NCBI RefSeq assembly: GCF_028764065.1
Contig: NZ_JACOFN010000003.1
Location: forward strand, 1 to 64,000
Direction: 5' to 3'
Length of the DNA: 64,000 nt
DNA from: Fructobacillus sp. CRL 2054
GTDB lineage: Bacteria; Bacillota; Bacilli; Lactobacillales; Lactobacillaceae
Numbering within the stretch: position 1 is the first letter of the stretch; every line of letters begins with the position of its first letter. The notes under the pieces are model-generated. The model did not search any database and had not been told where the DNA came from. It saw only the letters and a list, made by a program, of their open reading frames with translations. Shown here piece after piece: positions 25,348 to 32,066 of this stretch. A program made the position numbers and the translations under genes.

Positions 25348-25540
25348 CCGTCCACCCCACTAGGTATTGCGGTGTCACATTGAAGAACTTTGCTAGTGCT
25401 TCCCATGTGACAAGTTTCGGCTCTCGTTTTCCACGTTCGTAATTGGATAATGTATTACTTGGAATTCCTGTTTTTTCAGAAACATCAATTAGCTTCAGCC
25501 CATCATCTATTCGTAAAATTCTCAATCTATTACCGTTCAT
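25331..25540 (-). CDS. XRE-family HTH protein
   Basis: A 69-residue Cro/CI-type regulator: L-R-I-L-R-I-D-D-G-L-K-L-I-D-V-S-E-K-T-G-I-P-x-N-T-L-S-N-Y-E is the helix-turn-helix, and the C-terminal Y-L-V-G-W is the common end of small repressors. It resembles the upstream HTH gene (25,530) and overlaps it by 11 bases, suggesting tandem duplication of small regulators. Confidence 0.8.
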   Translation of the reverse strand: MNGNRLRILRIDDGLKLIDVSEKTGIPSNTLSNYERGKREPKLVTWEALAKFFNVTPQYLVGWTDEPIS

Positions 25541-25727
25541 CGCTGTACCCCACTAAGTAATCAATTGAAACGTTGAAGTAAGTAGCCATCTTTTTGAGAT
25601 TGCTAATGTTCGGTTCTAATCCACCTGTTTCATACCGTGAAATTACGCTGTGAGAAAAACTAATTTGTTCGGCTAACTCAATTTGCGACACACCTTTTTC
25701 TTTTCTTAGTTCAGCTAATCGTTTCAT
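25530..25727 (-). CDS. XRE-family HTH protein
   Basis: A 65-residue regulator starting at the second of two ATG codons (25,727), seven bases after AGAGG. The helix-turn-helix is R-L-A-E-L-R-K-E-K-G-V-S-Q-I-E-L-A-E-Q with a S-V-I-S-R-Y-E recognition helix and Y-L-V-G-Y end. It and the next HTH gene are alike in length and plan. Confidence 0.8.
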   Translation of the reverse strand: MKRLAELRKEKGVSQIELAEQISFSHSVISRYETGGLEPNISNLKKMATYFNVSIDYLVGYSDER

Positions 25728-25830
25728 CATCTACCTCTTCGTCATACACAGACGACTGGTCGATATATCCAAGCCCTCGTTTGTTGAACTCGTCTTGATC
25801 AGTGACCATGTGATTTTCAATGTTAGGCAT
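25711..25830 (-). CDS. 39-residue acidic phage protein
   Basis: A short frame starting at the ATG that overlaps the preceding stop (TAATG at 25,832-25,828) and ending inside the start of the HTH gene. Strongly acidic (D-Q-D-E-F-N, D-E-E-V-D-D-E). The coupling at both ends favours a real gene, but its size leaves doubt. Confidence 0.45.
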   Translation of the reverse strand: MPNIENHMVTDQDEFNKRGLGYIDQSSVYDEEVDDETIS

Positions 25831-26198
25831 TATTTAATCCTTTCTAGCGTGTTACGGATTTCCCGAGACGCCTTTACTAGGTTGTCGACATCTTCCCCAC
25901 GTTCTGCTGCCTCATATATCATTTGTGCCATCTGACGGTAAATCTTCTTCTTGTAGTCCTTAGCGTCCCTAATCGCTTCACGATTTGTCATGAACTCGCC
26001 ATAGTCTAAGAAACGAACTGTTTGGTTAGTTTCTTCGTCGATATTTTCAAGCTTAGTTAATCGACCTTGTTTTAAATCACGGCTGATATAAGCCTTTACC
26101 GAATCAATATTTACGCCAGTTTTTTCGCTGATAGTCTTATTGTCAGCAGTAGGATTATTACGAATAAAATCTCTAACTTTATCAATTTGTGTTGCCAT
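25830..26198 (-). CDS. HTH-containing phage protein
   Basis: Starting at the ATG at 26,198 (AGAGAGA upstream) gives 122 residues. A N-P-T-A-D-N-K-T-I-S-E-K-T-G-V-x-x-D-S-V-K-A-Y-I-S segment is a winged helix/HTH of the type that senses a second small DNA motif; the rest is helical and charged. It overlaps the short acidic gene by one base. Function unknown; a regulator is likely. Confidence 0.65.
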   Translation of the reverse strand: MATQIDKVRDFIRNNPTADNKTISEKTGVNIDSVKAYISRDLKQGRLTKLENIDEETNQTVRFLDYGEFMTNREAIRDAKDYKKKIYRQMAQMIYEAAERGEDVDNLVKASREIRNTLERIK

Positions 26199-26243
26199 AT
26201 TGTCTCTCTGCTTTCTGTCCAACCATCAGCGATGGCCTCGTGC

Positions 26244-26318
26244 TATAATAGAGACATCAAATTCTGTCAGGAATTATTGATGTCACAGCTCACTTTACGA
26301 AGTGGGCTTTTTCTTTTT
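26244..26318 (+). ncRNA. Candidate antisense small RNA
   Basis: On the plus strand an extended -10 (TGCTATAAT, TATAAT at 26,244-26,249) is followed by an eight-pair hairpin with an inner four-pair stem (GACATCAA/TTGATGTC), and then a nine-pair hairpin ending in a T-rich run (about 26,286-26,318). This would make an RNA of about 60 bases antisense to the leftward early transcript, across the end of the 26,290 gene. No clear -35 is visible. Confidence 0.45.
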
Positions 26319-26478
26319 GCAATAAGTCGTGTAAATCGTTGTCTACAACGTTTCGTGTAATATCGTTGTGGGTATAAGTTGGCTTCATTGCCTTACTAAT
26401 GAACAAAGTCAAACCAATACCAACTGCCAACAAACAACCCCCTACGACAACATCATTCCAAAATATTAAGTTTTCCAT
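26290..26478 (-). CDS. Small phage membrane protein, 62 residues
   Basis: It has one transmembrane helix (about 10-28) and a polar tail with D-L-L-Q-K-E-K. The ATG has AAAGGATAAC upstream. The 3' end forms one arm of a strong hairpin used by a candidate antisense RNA. No family recognised. Confidence 0.6.
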   Translation of the reverse strand: MENLIFWNDVVVGGCLLAVGIGLTLFISKAMKPTYTHNDITRNVVDNDLHDLLQKEKAHFVK

Positions 26479-26490
26479 TGTTATCCTTTC

Positions 26491-26697
26491 TTATGCATAG
26501 CGATTCGCTTTTTTAAAGAAGTAATTTTGCAACGCTAGTCCGTCCCATTTAGGGTGTGTTTTGCTATCCATCACTGGATTCGGAAAGTCACGCCTATTCT
26601 TGTAGTATTTTCGAAAAGTGGCGTAAGACTTAATACCCAACTCGTCCATGATGTCTTTTTGCGAATACCACTTCGTTTGGTCAAAATGTCTTCCCAT
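26491..26697 (-). CDS. DUF771-like phage DNA-binding protein
   Basis: A 68-residue protein with an HTH-like D-I-M-D-E-L-G-I-K-S-Y-x-T-F-R-K-Y segment (aa 15-32) and F-P-N-P-V-M-x-x-K-T-x-P-K-W, close to the DUF771 / excisionase-like proteins encoded early in phages of lactic acid bacteria. AGGAGAC precedes the ATG. It may act as excisionase or early regulator. Confidence 0.7.
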   Translation of the reverse strand: MGRHFDQTKWYSQKDIMDELGIKSYATFRKYYKNRRDFPNPVMDSKTHPKWDGLALQNYFFKKANRYA

Positions 26698-26711
26698 TTA
26701 CGTCTCCTTTC

Positions 26712-26936
26712 TTAAAACCAGTTTTCGCCTTCGTAACCAGTGAACTCGAACAACTTTTGCAAATTATCATGGGCTGACTTGCCACTTGCTAATCCATTTA
26801 AAAGCTGACGAATGTATGATGTTGATGAACCAATGACTGGCGCCAACATAGCTTGCTTAATGCCCTTCTTTTTAAGGTAGAATTGAAACTTAAAACGTTC
26901 TTCTTCAAGAACCTGCTTAGCTTCTTTTACTGACAT
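26712..26936 (-). CDS. Cro-like HTH protein
   Basis: A 74-residue protein with an HTH pattern: F-Y-L-K-K-K-G-I-K-Q-A-M-L-A-P-V-I-G-S-S-T-S-Y-I-R-Q-L-L-N-G. The ATG is preceded by AAAGGAGG. As one of the first early genes, it is a candidate antagonist of the repressor. It is divergent from the small gene at 27,013. Confidence 0.7.
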   Translation of the reverse strand: MSVKEAKQVLEEERFKFQFYLKKKGIKQAMLAPVIGSSTSYIRQLLNGLASGKSAHDNLQKLFEFTGYEGENWF

Positions 26937-27012
26937 GGAGACCTCCTTTCTATATTTTTGTTATCCTTTAATTACTGACTCATTTGTCTAGTAAATTGAA
27001 AGGAGAGTTATT

Positions 27013-27183
27013 ATGACCAACGAACAACGTGCCCATGAAATGGCTATCGCATATGCGAAAACATTCTTAGAGCAATCATCACGACGTTCAGATCTATCTG
27101 ATATATCAGCTTTGAATTACTTTTCAGAAAAGTATGAAATCGCTTACCCTGAGTTTCTATCAGTTCTTGAACATGATGACTAA
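27013..27183 (+). CDS. 56-residue phage protein on the plus strand
   Basis: A strong AAAGGAGAG lies eight bases before the ATG. The protein is helical and polar (R-A-H-E-M-A-I-A-Y-A-K-T-F-L-E-Q) with no recognised family. It is the only plus-strand gene within the leftward early operon and its stop overlaps the stop of the opposite gene by three bases; transcription of one strand would interfere with the other. Confidence 0.55.
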   Translation: MTNEQRAHEMAIAYAKTFLEQSSRRSDLSDISALNYFSEKYEIAYPEFLSVLEHDD

Positions 27184-27356
27184 ATAAAATCGGACAATTT
27201 TTTGTCTTCGATACTAGGCTTAACTAATTTTGAAAGCATATCTGTGACGATCTCTGCTTCCAAAACAGTTAAGTCTTTTTTTGACAGTTGAAGCGCCAAT
27301 TCGTTAACGATCGGTTCTAACTTTTGCTTCTTTTCCCTAAAATCTGAAATTTTCAT
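27180..27356 (-). CDS. First leftward early gene, 58 residues
   Basis: The ATG at 27,356 follows AAAGGAGGGGAG, so an upstream frame extension is not used. The protein is helical and charged (D-F-R-E-K-K-Q-K-L) with a central L-A-L-Q-L-S-K-K-D-L-T segment. It lies directly downstream of the early promoter. No family recognised. Confidence 0.6.
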   Translation of the reverse strand: MKISDFREKKQKLEPIVNELALQLSKKDLTVLEAEIVTDMLSKLVKPSIEDKKLSDFI

Positions 27357-27398
27357 CCTTCTCCCCTCCTTTCGATAACAAATGTTTGTAAGTTTTAC

Positions 27399-27427
27399 TT
27401 TACTTGTATAAAAACTTATACTATAAT
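27399..27427 (+). promoter_or_regulatory. Rightward promoter with operator (repressor side)
   Basis: TTTACT (27,399-27,404), 17 bases, then TATAAT (27,422-27,427). The spacer holds the palindrome GTATA-N6-TATAC (27,406-27,421). On the other strand the same palindrome covers the -10 of a weaker leftward promoter (TTGTCA ... TATACA). It lies about 190 bases before the CI-type gene. Confidence 0.6.
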
Positions 27428-27531
27428 GACAAAGTAAAAGCATAACAAAAGACCTGTTATAACCTTTAGTAGCCCGCCAAGACACTTTAGTTTTAACTGT
27501 TTTTTGTTTGCGTAATTAACTTACAAGAAGA

Positions 27532-27560
27532 AGTATAGTATAGGAATTTATACAAGTCAA
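27532..27560 (-). promoter_or_regulatory. Strong leftward early promoter with operator
   Basis: On the minus strand TTGACT (27,560-27,555), 17 bases, then TATACT (27,537-27,532). The spacer is exactly the palindrome GTATA-N6-TATAC (27,538-27,553), the same as at 27,406. The match between the two sites makes this the likely repressor-controlled early promoter. Confidence 0.75.
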
Positions 27561-27614
27561 CACTTTTTATTTATTTTCTATACTTTTTCTTGTTTTCCAG
27601 GTAGGTATCCTTAT

Positions 27615-27962
27615 ATGACACTATTAGAAAACACAAAAAAGGTTGCTAAATTAAGGGGAAGATCCTTAAGCAACGTTGCACTTCAAGCAGGTTTGAGTGA
27701 AAAGGCTATATATCTTTGGGATAAAAATAGCCCAAGGTCAGAAACTCTACAGAAAGTTGCCGACGTATTAGATGTATCAACCGATTACTTACTGGGTCGT
27801 ACCAATCAAATGAACAGTTACAGTTCAAAAGACAAGGCGACTGACCTTGAAAACACAACTATTTTGGCATTCGATGGTAAGCCTATTGATGAAGAAGACC
27901 GCCAAAAGTTACTCCAGTACGCACGATTCATCATGCAAGAACGTGAGCGGGAGGGACGATGA
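27615..27962 (+). CDS. CI-type phage repressor (HTH)
   Basis: A 115-residue protein with an N-terminal HTH (S-L-S-N-V-A-L-Q-A-G-L-S-E-K-A-I-Y-L-W, residues about 18-36) followed by Y-L-L-G-R and a helical tail. It lacks a LexA-like self-cleaving domain; lysogeny is probably ended by the ImmA-type peptidase encoded next. The two genes overlap by four bases. It likely binds the GTATA-N6-TATAC sites upstream. Confidence 0.88.
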   Translation: MTLLENTKKVAKLRGRSLSNVALQAGLSEKAIYLWDKNSPRSETLQKVADVLDVSTDYLLGRTNQMNSYSSKDKATDLENTTILAFDGKPIDEEDRQKLLQYARFIMQEREREGR

Positions 27963-28384
27963 TCGATAATTATTTTAAAGAGTTTGTTTTAGATGAAGAG
28001 ATTCAAGAAACCTTACAAAACATAGCGACAAAAAACGGGATTAAGATTATTGATGTTGATGATGTTAAAAGTAATGTCCCAGACACGACCTGGCCTTCCA
28101 TCAAAGCAATCATGATGAATTTTAACTTTTCTACCAAAGTTTCATATAATTTTCGCCTTGCCCATGAATTGAGTCACCTTCTATATGGTGATACATCACT
28201 GCAAGATGTTTACCGATTTTGCGAGTTTGGAAAACGTGGAGAAGAATTATTAGCCCACAAGAATGCTGTTAAAATGTTAATGAAGATCAAGCAACCAACT
28301 AGTGTTGAAACTTTCATGAATTTTTATGATGTACCATCATGGTTAGAAGAATATGTAGAGGCTGAATACAGCCTGTTAAGTTAA
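27959..28384 (+). CDS. ImmA/IrrE-type metallopeptidase
   Basis: A 141-residue protein with the zinc motif H-E-L-S-H (His69, Glu70, His73) in R-L-A-H-E-L-S-H-L-L-Y-G-D. ImmA proteins cleave the partner repressor during the DNA damage response. It overlaps the repressor stop by four bases, as in ICEBs1 and many phages. The third zinc ligand is not certain from the sequence. Confidence 0.88.
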   Translation: MIDNYFKEFVLDEEIQETLQNIATKNGIKIIDVDDVKSNVPDTTWPSIKAIMMNFNFSTKVSYNFRLAHELSHLLYGDTSLQDVYRFCEFGKRGEELLAHKNAVKMLMKIKQPTSVETFMNFYDVPSWLEEYVEAEYSLLS

Positions 28385-28438
28385 ACGCTAAGTTACGTGC
28401 AGGACGGAACCACGTTAAAAGCTGATAGGAGAAGTATT

Positions 28439-28990
28439 GTGAAAGACAATAAAGGAAAAGAAAAGAAACCATTTTACAAAAAAGTATGGGTCTGGATTGT
28501 GGCTGTTATTATTGTGGTAATTGGAGTAAGTGCTTCAAGCAGTAGTGACGATAATGATGAAAAAAGTAATAAAGATAAAACTTCAAAAACTTCAAAATCT
28601 TCATCAACTTCAAAAGCATCAGATTCATCAGACACTTCTAGTTCTTCTAGTTCTTCTAGTTCTTCAAAATCTAGTTCAAAAGTTACGGCCCAACAAAAAG
28701 CCGCCCTGGGTAGTGCAAAAACGTACAGTAACTCAATGCACATGTCTAAGCAAGGTATTTATGATCAATTAACTTCTGATGATGGTGATAAATTCTCTGC
28801 TGCTGATGCTCAATATGCAGTTGACAATTTAAAAGCAGACTATAACAAAAATGCTCTTGAATCAGCTGAGTCTTATCAAAAAGACCAGGACATGTCTGTA
28901 GCGGACATTAAAGACCAACTAACTTCAAACGATGGAGAAAAGTTTACCGAATCAGAAGCGCAATATGCTATTGATCATTTAAGTAAGTAA
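28439..28990 (+). CDS. Ltp-like superinfection exclusion protein, membrane-anchored
   Basis: The GTG at 28,439 has AGGAG seven bases upstream, giving 183 residues; an upstream in-frame GTG at 28,397 has no such site. Residues of about 14-32 form one transmembrane helix with no lipobox cysteine, then a Ser-rich low-complexity spacer (about 33-83), then two repeats of about 45 residues with the pattern A-x-x-Y-S/Q-x(3)-M-S-x-x-x-I-x-D-Q-L-T-S. This repeat is the Ltp (PF07553) domain that blocks DNA entry in phage TP-J34. Position between repressor and integrase fits a lysogenic conversion gene. Confidence 0.8.
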   Translation: MKDNKGKEKKPFYKKVWVWIVAVIIVVIGVSASSSSDDNDEKSNKDKTSKTSKSSSTSKASDSSDTSSSSSSSSSSKSSSKVTAQQKAALGSAKTYSNSMHMSKQGIYDQLTSDDGDKFSAADAQYAVDNLKADYNKNALESAESYQKDQDMSVADIKDQLTSNDGEKFTESEAQYAIDHLSK

Positions 28991-28995
28991 ACAAA

Positions 28996-29043
28996 CGCCC
29001 TTTCGGGCATACATAACAATGATTAAGCCCTAGGCTTTTTTAT
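28996..29043 (+). terminator. Hairpin pair after the Ltp-like gene
   Basis: GCCC-TTTC-GGGC (28,997-29,008) has no T-run. A second small stem, AAGCC-CTA-GGCTT (29,025-29,037), is followed by a T-rich tract and is the more likely terminator of the plus-strand repressor operon before the integrase. Confidence 0.5.
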
Positions 29044-29071
29044 TTGTTCCAATTTTAGGAAAGGAACAATT

Positions 29072-30145
29072 ATGGCGAGTATTTTTAAACGAAAAGGCGC
29101 TAAAACTTGGACTGCTTCCGTCCTATTAAACGTTGATGGAAAACGTAAAACAAAACAGAAAAATGGCTTTGTAACTAAAGCAGAAGCAAACGAGTGGGTT
29201 GCCAAAGTTGAGTATGAAAAATCACTAGGAAAACTAGGCAAGTCAAACAATCTCTTTATTGACGAGATGAAAAAGTGGTATCAGATATTTAAAGAGCCAA
29301 AAGTATCAAGAGAAACGAACGTTTGGTATCGCAACGCCATTCGTATTGCCGAAGAAAAGTGGTCATCTAAAAAAGTGAATGATATTTCGGCTGCCGACTT
29401 TCAAATGCTTATCAATGATTATTCGCAAGAACATGTTCAATCATCAGCAAATCGAGTAAAAACCATCATCACTGCTTTTGTCAGATACGCAGTCGACGAG
29501 GAAATCATTAACAGAGATTTCACCAAAAGCGTGTACGTTGTCGCTAAAAAGACAGGCAAGAAACCTATTGACAAGTTTCTTGAGGACGATGAACTCAAAA
29601 AATTAATGAAACGGGCAAAAAAATCAAATGACTTATCGGCTCACATGATCATCACTCAATTAATGACAGGAATGCGTTATGCCGAGACAGCCGGATTAAC
29701 ACCAAACGATGTTGACTTGGAAAATAAAACAATCAGTATTAATAAAAACTGGGACTTGGTAACTAAAGACTTCAAACCAACAAAAACCCCATCATCAAAT
29801 CGAGTCATTACCATTTCCGAAGAATTGGCTAACCTGTTTAAAGAATGGGGTTTTGGAAAATATTTTGTTTTTGAAGGACGCAACGGACTACCCTTAACGA
29901 CAAACGGTCTTAATAAGTCGCTAAAATGTTTTTTGCAGAAAGATGGCTCAAAGGTCATAACATCTCACGGGCTTCGTCATACGCACGCTAGCTATCTTTT
30001 ATCGCATGATGTATCTGTTCAATATGTAAGCGAGCGATTGGGTCATGCCAACGTCAATATCACACTTGAAATATACGCTCACCTCTTTCAGAACAAAAGA
30101 GAGGCAGAAGATAAAAAAGCTCAAGCATTAATTAATAAATTATGA
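29072..30145 (+). CDS. int: Tyrosine-type phage integrase
   Basis: A 357-residue site-specific recombinase. The N-terminal AP2-like arm-binding region (residues 1-60) and core-binding domain are followed by the catalytic domain with Arg202 (T-G-M-R-Y), His299-Arg302 (H-G-L-R-H-T-H), His325 (L-G-H) and nucleophile Tyr335 (I-Y-A-H-L). AGGAAAGG precedes the ATG. It sits at the right end of the prophage, pointing toward the chromosome. Confidence 0.93.
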   Translation: MASIFKRKGAKTWTASVLLNVDGKRKTKQKNGFVTKAEANEWVAKVEYEKSLGKLGKSNNLFIDEMKKWYQIFKEPKVSRETNVWYRNAIRIAEEKWSSKKVNDISAADFQMLINDYSQEHVQSSANRVKTIITAFVRYAVDEEIINRDFTKSVYVVAKKTGKKPIDKFLEDDELKKLMKRAKKSNDLSAHMIITQLMTGMRYAETAGLTPNDVDLENKTISINKNWDLVTKDFKPTKTPSSNRVITISEELANLFKEWGFGKYFVFEGRNGLPLTTNGLNKSLKCFLQKDGSKVITSHGLRHTHASYLLSHDVSVQYVSERLGHANVNITLEIYAHLFQNKREAEDKKAQALINKL

Positions 30146-30335
30146 TGCACGACTTTTGCACGACTTTTTAGGAAAAACAGTGATAAAACGTGACAATACG
30201 TTTCAAAACATAACACAAAAACAGTTGATAAAAGTCGCTTGTAACAGCTTTATATCAACCATTCCAGCTTTTAACCTCTGTATAACAGCATTCTTTAATT
30301 TTATGCGTTAATGCAGGGCAGGTGCATCAATACAA
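30146..30335. other. Prophage right end / attachment region
   Basis: Between integrase and the first host terminator there is no gene. A direct repeat GCACGACTTTT at 30,148-30,168 and repeated ACGTTT/ACGT elements are compatible with integrase arm and core sites. The left boundary lies outside the window, so the core sequence cannot be defined here. Confidence 0.4.
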
Positions 30336-30338
30336 AAC

Positions 30339-30367
30339 AAAAAGTCAGCCCAGCAGGCTGACTTTTT
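30339..30367 (-). terminator. Terminator after ECF S component gene
   Basis: A GC-containing eight-pair stem (AGTCAGCC / GGCTGACT) with loop CAGCA and T-runs on both sides lies just before the stop of the 30,370 gene. The palindrome works in both directions. Confidence 0.8.
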
Positions 30368-30369
30368 CT

Positions 30370-30972
30370 TTAGTTAAATTTAGGTAGTCGTTTCAAAAGA
30401 ATACGACCGATTGCCGCCACTAAGATACCGTTAATCACTACTTCAAAAATAAAGTTAAAGGCCAAAATGCCAATTAACCAAAAGAACAAGTTTTCCTTTG
30501 GAATACCGTACCCGTTGTATGGCATCACAGTTAGAGATACCCAAGTCAATAAAATAACCATTGAAGTGTTAATAAAAGCTGCCAAGCTCCCCATTGAAAA
30601 AAGGAACCAAACCGGCTTTTCTTGATCAACAAAGCAACGCTTAGCAATGTAACCAATAACAACACCGACTAGTAAGCGAGGGATAAAGGCAACGAAGGGG
30701 TTCGAGAATAGCAAGGCCCCAAAGGTTCCTGGATGCAGCATGGCCTTAATCCATGAGTAACCTGCCCAGAAAAAGGCAACGACAAAGCCGGATTTTGGTC
30801 CCAGCGTAATTCCAGCAAGCGCAGCAGTTGCTGGTAAAATAACGGCTGAAGCGCCTACCACAACGGCTCCCAAAGGTACGTAACCAAGGAATGGCACAAC
30901 TGATTGTAGAAGAATAATGGCCACAAACATCGTTGTCGCCACAAAAAGTTGATTTTTCTGCTTTGATTTCAT
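30370..30972 (-). CDS. ECF-type vitamin uptake S component
   Basis: From the ATG at 30,972 (AGGAGAG six bases upstream) the protein has 200 residues with about six transmembrane segments. The pattern P-F-L-G-Y-V-P-L-G-A and G-x-x-x-G-P-K-S-G-F is that of ECF transporter substrate-binding (S) components, which bind a vitamin and dock to the shared EcfAA'T module. The sequence resembles pantothenate (PanT)-type S proteins, but the substrate is not certain. It has its own promoter and terminator. Confidence 0.78.
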   Translation of the reverse strand: MKSKQKNQLFVATTMFVAIILLQSVVPFLGYVPLGAVVVGASAVILPATAALAGITLGPKSGFVVAFFWAGYSWIKAMLHPGTFGALLFSNPFVAFIPRLLVGVVIGYIAKRCFVDQEKPVWFLFSMGSLAAFINTSMVILLTWVSLTVMPYNGYGIPKENLFFWLIGILAFNFIFEVVINGILVAAIGRILLKRLPKFN

Positions 30973-31000
30973 AATTAACTCTCCTAACGCTAATGTTAAG

Positions 31001-31029
31001 AGTATAGCGATAAGAAAAAAAGCTGTCAA
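31001..31029 (-). promoter_or_regulatory. Sigma-A promoter of the ECF S gene
   Basis: TTGACA (31,029-31,024), a 17-base spacer and TATACT (31,006-31,001) on the minus strand are close to consensus. The start point would be near 30,995, about 20 bases before the AGGAG site. Confidence 0.85.
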
Positions 31030-31065
31030 CCAAAATCAATTTCTTTGGTTACTGTCAGCTTTTTG
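31018..31065 (-). terminator. Hairpin terminator after fructosamine-kinase gene
   Basis: AAAGCTG...AACCAAA and TTTGGTT...CAGCTTT pair with small internal loops and are followed by a T-run. It sits between the kinase stop and the ECF promoter and partly overlaps its -35 box. Confidence 0.65.
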
Positions 31066-31079
31066 ATTTCCCAATTAAA

Positions 31080-31943
31080 TTAGAACTGCAAGAGCAATCG
31101 GTTCAAACGTGGTGCGTAAATATCACCAAAGCGAACAAAGTGCATCAAGATGTAGTAAAACTCATACCACTTGAAACGGTCCTCATAACCCTCATCGAGT
31201 GGATAGGCATTTTCATAGCCTTCGTAGAATTTCTTGTTAAATCCTGGGAAGACTTTGGTAATGGCAATATCGTACTCACGGTCACCGTAAAAGGCGTTCG
31301 GATCAATAAAGACGGGTTGACCCTGTTCATCGAACATGAAGTTACCAGCCCAAAGGTCACCGTGCAAGAGCGAAGGCTTCACATTCTTGACGTGTTCATC
31401 ATTCAAAATGGCTTTCTTCAAGTTGTCAAAGTGATCACCACGTTGCGTCAACCAAAAGCCCTTCTTAATGGCCTGTTCCATTAATGGCTCTAAACGCTGA
31501 TGAACAAAGAATTGACCCCATGAATCATTCCAAGTGTTGTCCTTTGGCACAAAGTCATATTCGTTTGATAAATCGAAGCCAAATTGACTCGATGTTGTTT
31601 GGTGCAAGACGGCCAATGCTCGACCGAGGTCGCCCTGGTTAGCAGGGCCAGATGGGACCCATGACAAAAGTAGGTAAGCAAAGCCCTGGCACTCCCCTTG
31701 CTTAATTACTTTTGGCACCGTCACATGCTTGCCTAGAGCCTTTAAAGATGCCACTTCTGAATCAAAGAAGTGCTTATCGTGATTAGGTTGAACCTTCAAA
31801 AAGTACCGGTCATTACCAGAGTACAAGGAATAGGCCAAGTTCACATCGCCACCGGAAACTGGCTTTAAATCGTGTGGATTCTGCAAATTTAAACGCGTTA
31901 AAAAGTCAGGTCCAATCAAATTAGCTTTTGCTGAAGACAGCAT
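31080..31943 (-). CDS. Fructosamine kinase family protein
   Basis: A 287-residue protein of the fructosamine-3-kinase/ketosamine-kinase family, a branch of the aminoglycoside phosphotransferase superfamily. Residues P-S-L-L-H-G-D-L-W-A-G-N form the catalytic H-G-D-x-W-x-x-N loop, followed by V-F-I-D-P-N-A-F-Y-G-D-R-E-Y-D with the metal-binding aspartate. Such kinases reverse protein glycation. The gene is behind an attenuator with its own leader peptide. AGGAGG lies seven bases before the ATG. Confidence 0.87.
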   Translation of the reverse strand: MLSSAKANLIGPDFLTRLNLQNPHDLKPVSGGDVNLAYSLYSGNDRYFLKVQPNHDKHFFDSEVASLKALGKHVTVPKVIKQGECQGFAYLLLSWVPSGPANQGDLGRALAVLHQTTSSQFGFDLSNEYDFVPKDNTWNDSWGQFFVHQRLEPLMEQAIKKGFWLTQRGDHFDNLKKAILNDEHVKNVKPSLLHGDLWAGNFMFDEQGQPVFIDPNAFYGDREYDIAITKVFPGFNKKFYEGYENAYPLDEGYEDRFKWYEFYYILMHFVRFGDIYAPRLNRLLLQF

Positions 31944-31961
31944 AAAGTACCTCCTAAAATA

Positions 31962-32001
31962 AATAAAAAACAGCCTTCGTTAGTAAACGAAAGCTGTTTT
32001 T
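31962..32001 (-). terminator. Attenuator hairpin before the kinase gene
   Basis: On the minus strand an 11-pair stem (CAGCTTTCGTT / AACGAAGGCTG, one wobble) with loop TACT is followed by TTTTTT and then AGGAGG of the kinase gene. It is a complete rho-independent terminator inside the 5' leader, so it must be overcome for expression. Confidence 0.8.
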
Positions 32002-32066
32002 GAGCAAATAAGGGCCTTAGGTAAGACAAGTTCATCAAGAATTGATTGCACGGTTAGTCGATACAT
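31980..32066 (-). CDS. 28-residue leader peptide
   Basis: An ATG at 32,066 (AAGAGG five bases before) opens a 28-codon frame (starts M-Y-R-L-T-V, ends K-T-A-F-V-Y) whose stop lies in the loop side of the attenuator stem. A ribosome travelling to the stop would cover the left arm of the terminator. The flanking GGCCTTA...TAAGGCC pair could form an alternative fold. No codon bias for one amino acid is obvious. Confidence 0.5.
   Translation of the reverse strand: MYRLTVQSILDELVLPKALICSKTAFVY

Noticed and set aside
28530-28772. Frame rich in Leu/Gln opposite phase in the Ltp-like gene
   Set aside because: It results from the serine codon repeats of the Ltp-like gene read in another frame.
30146-30335. 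Complete attR assignment
   Set aside because: Without the left prophage end the duplicated core cannot be matched, so only an attachment region is listed.
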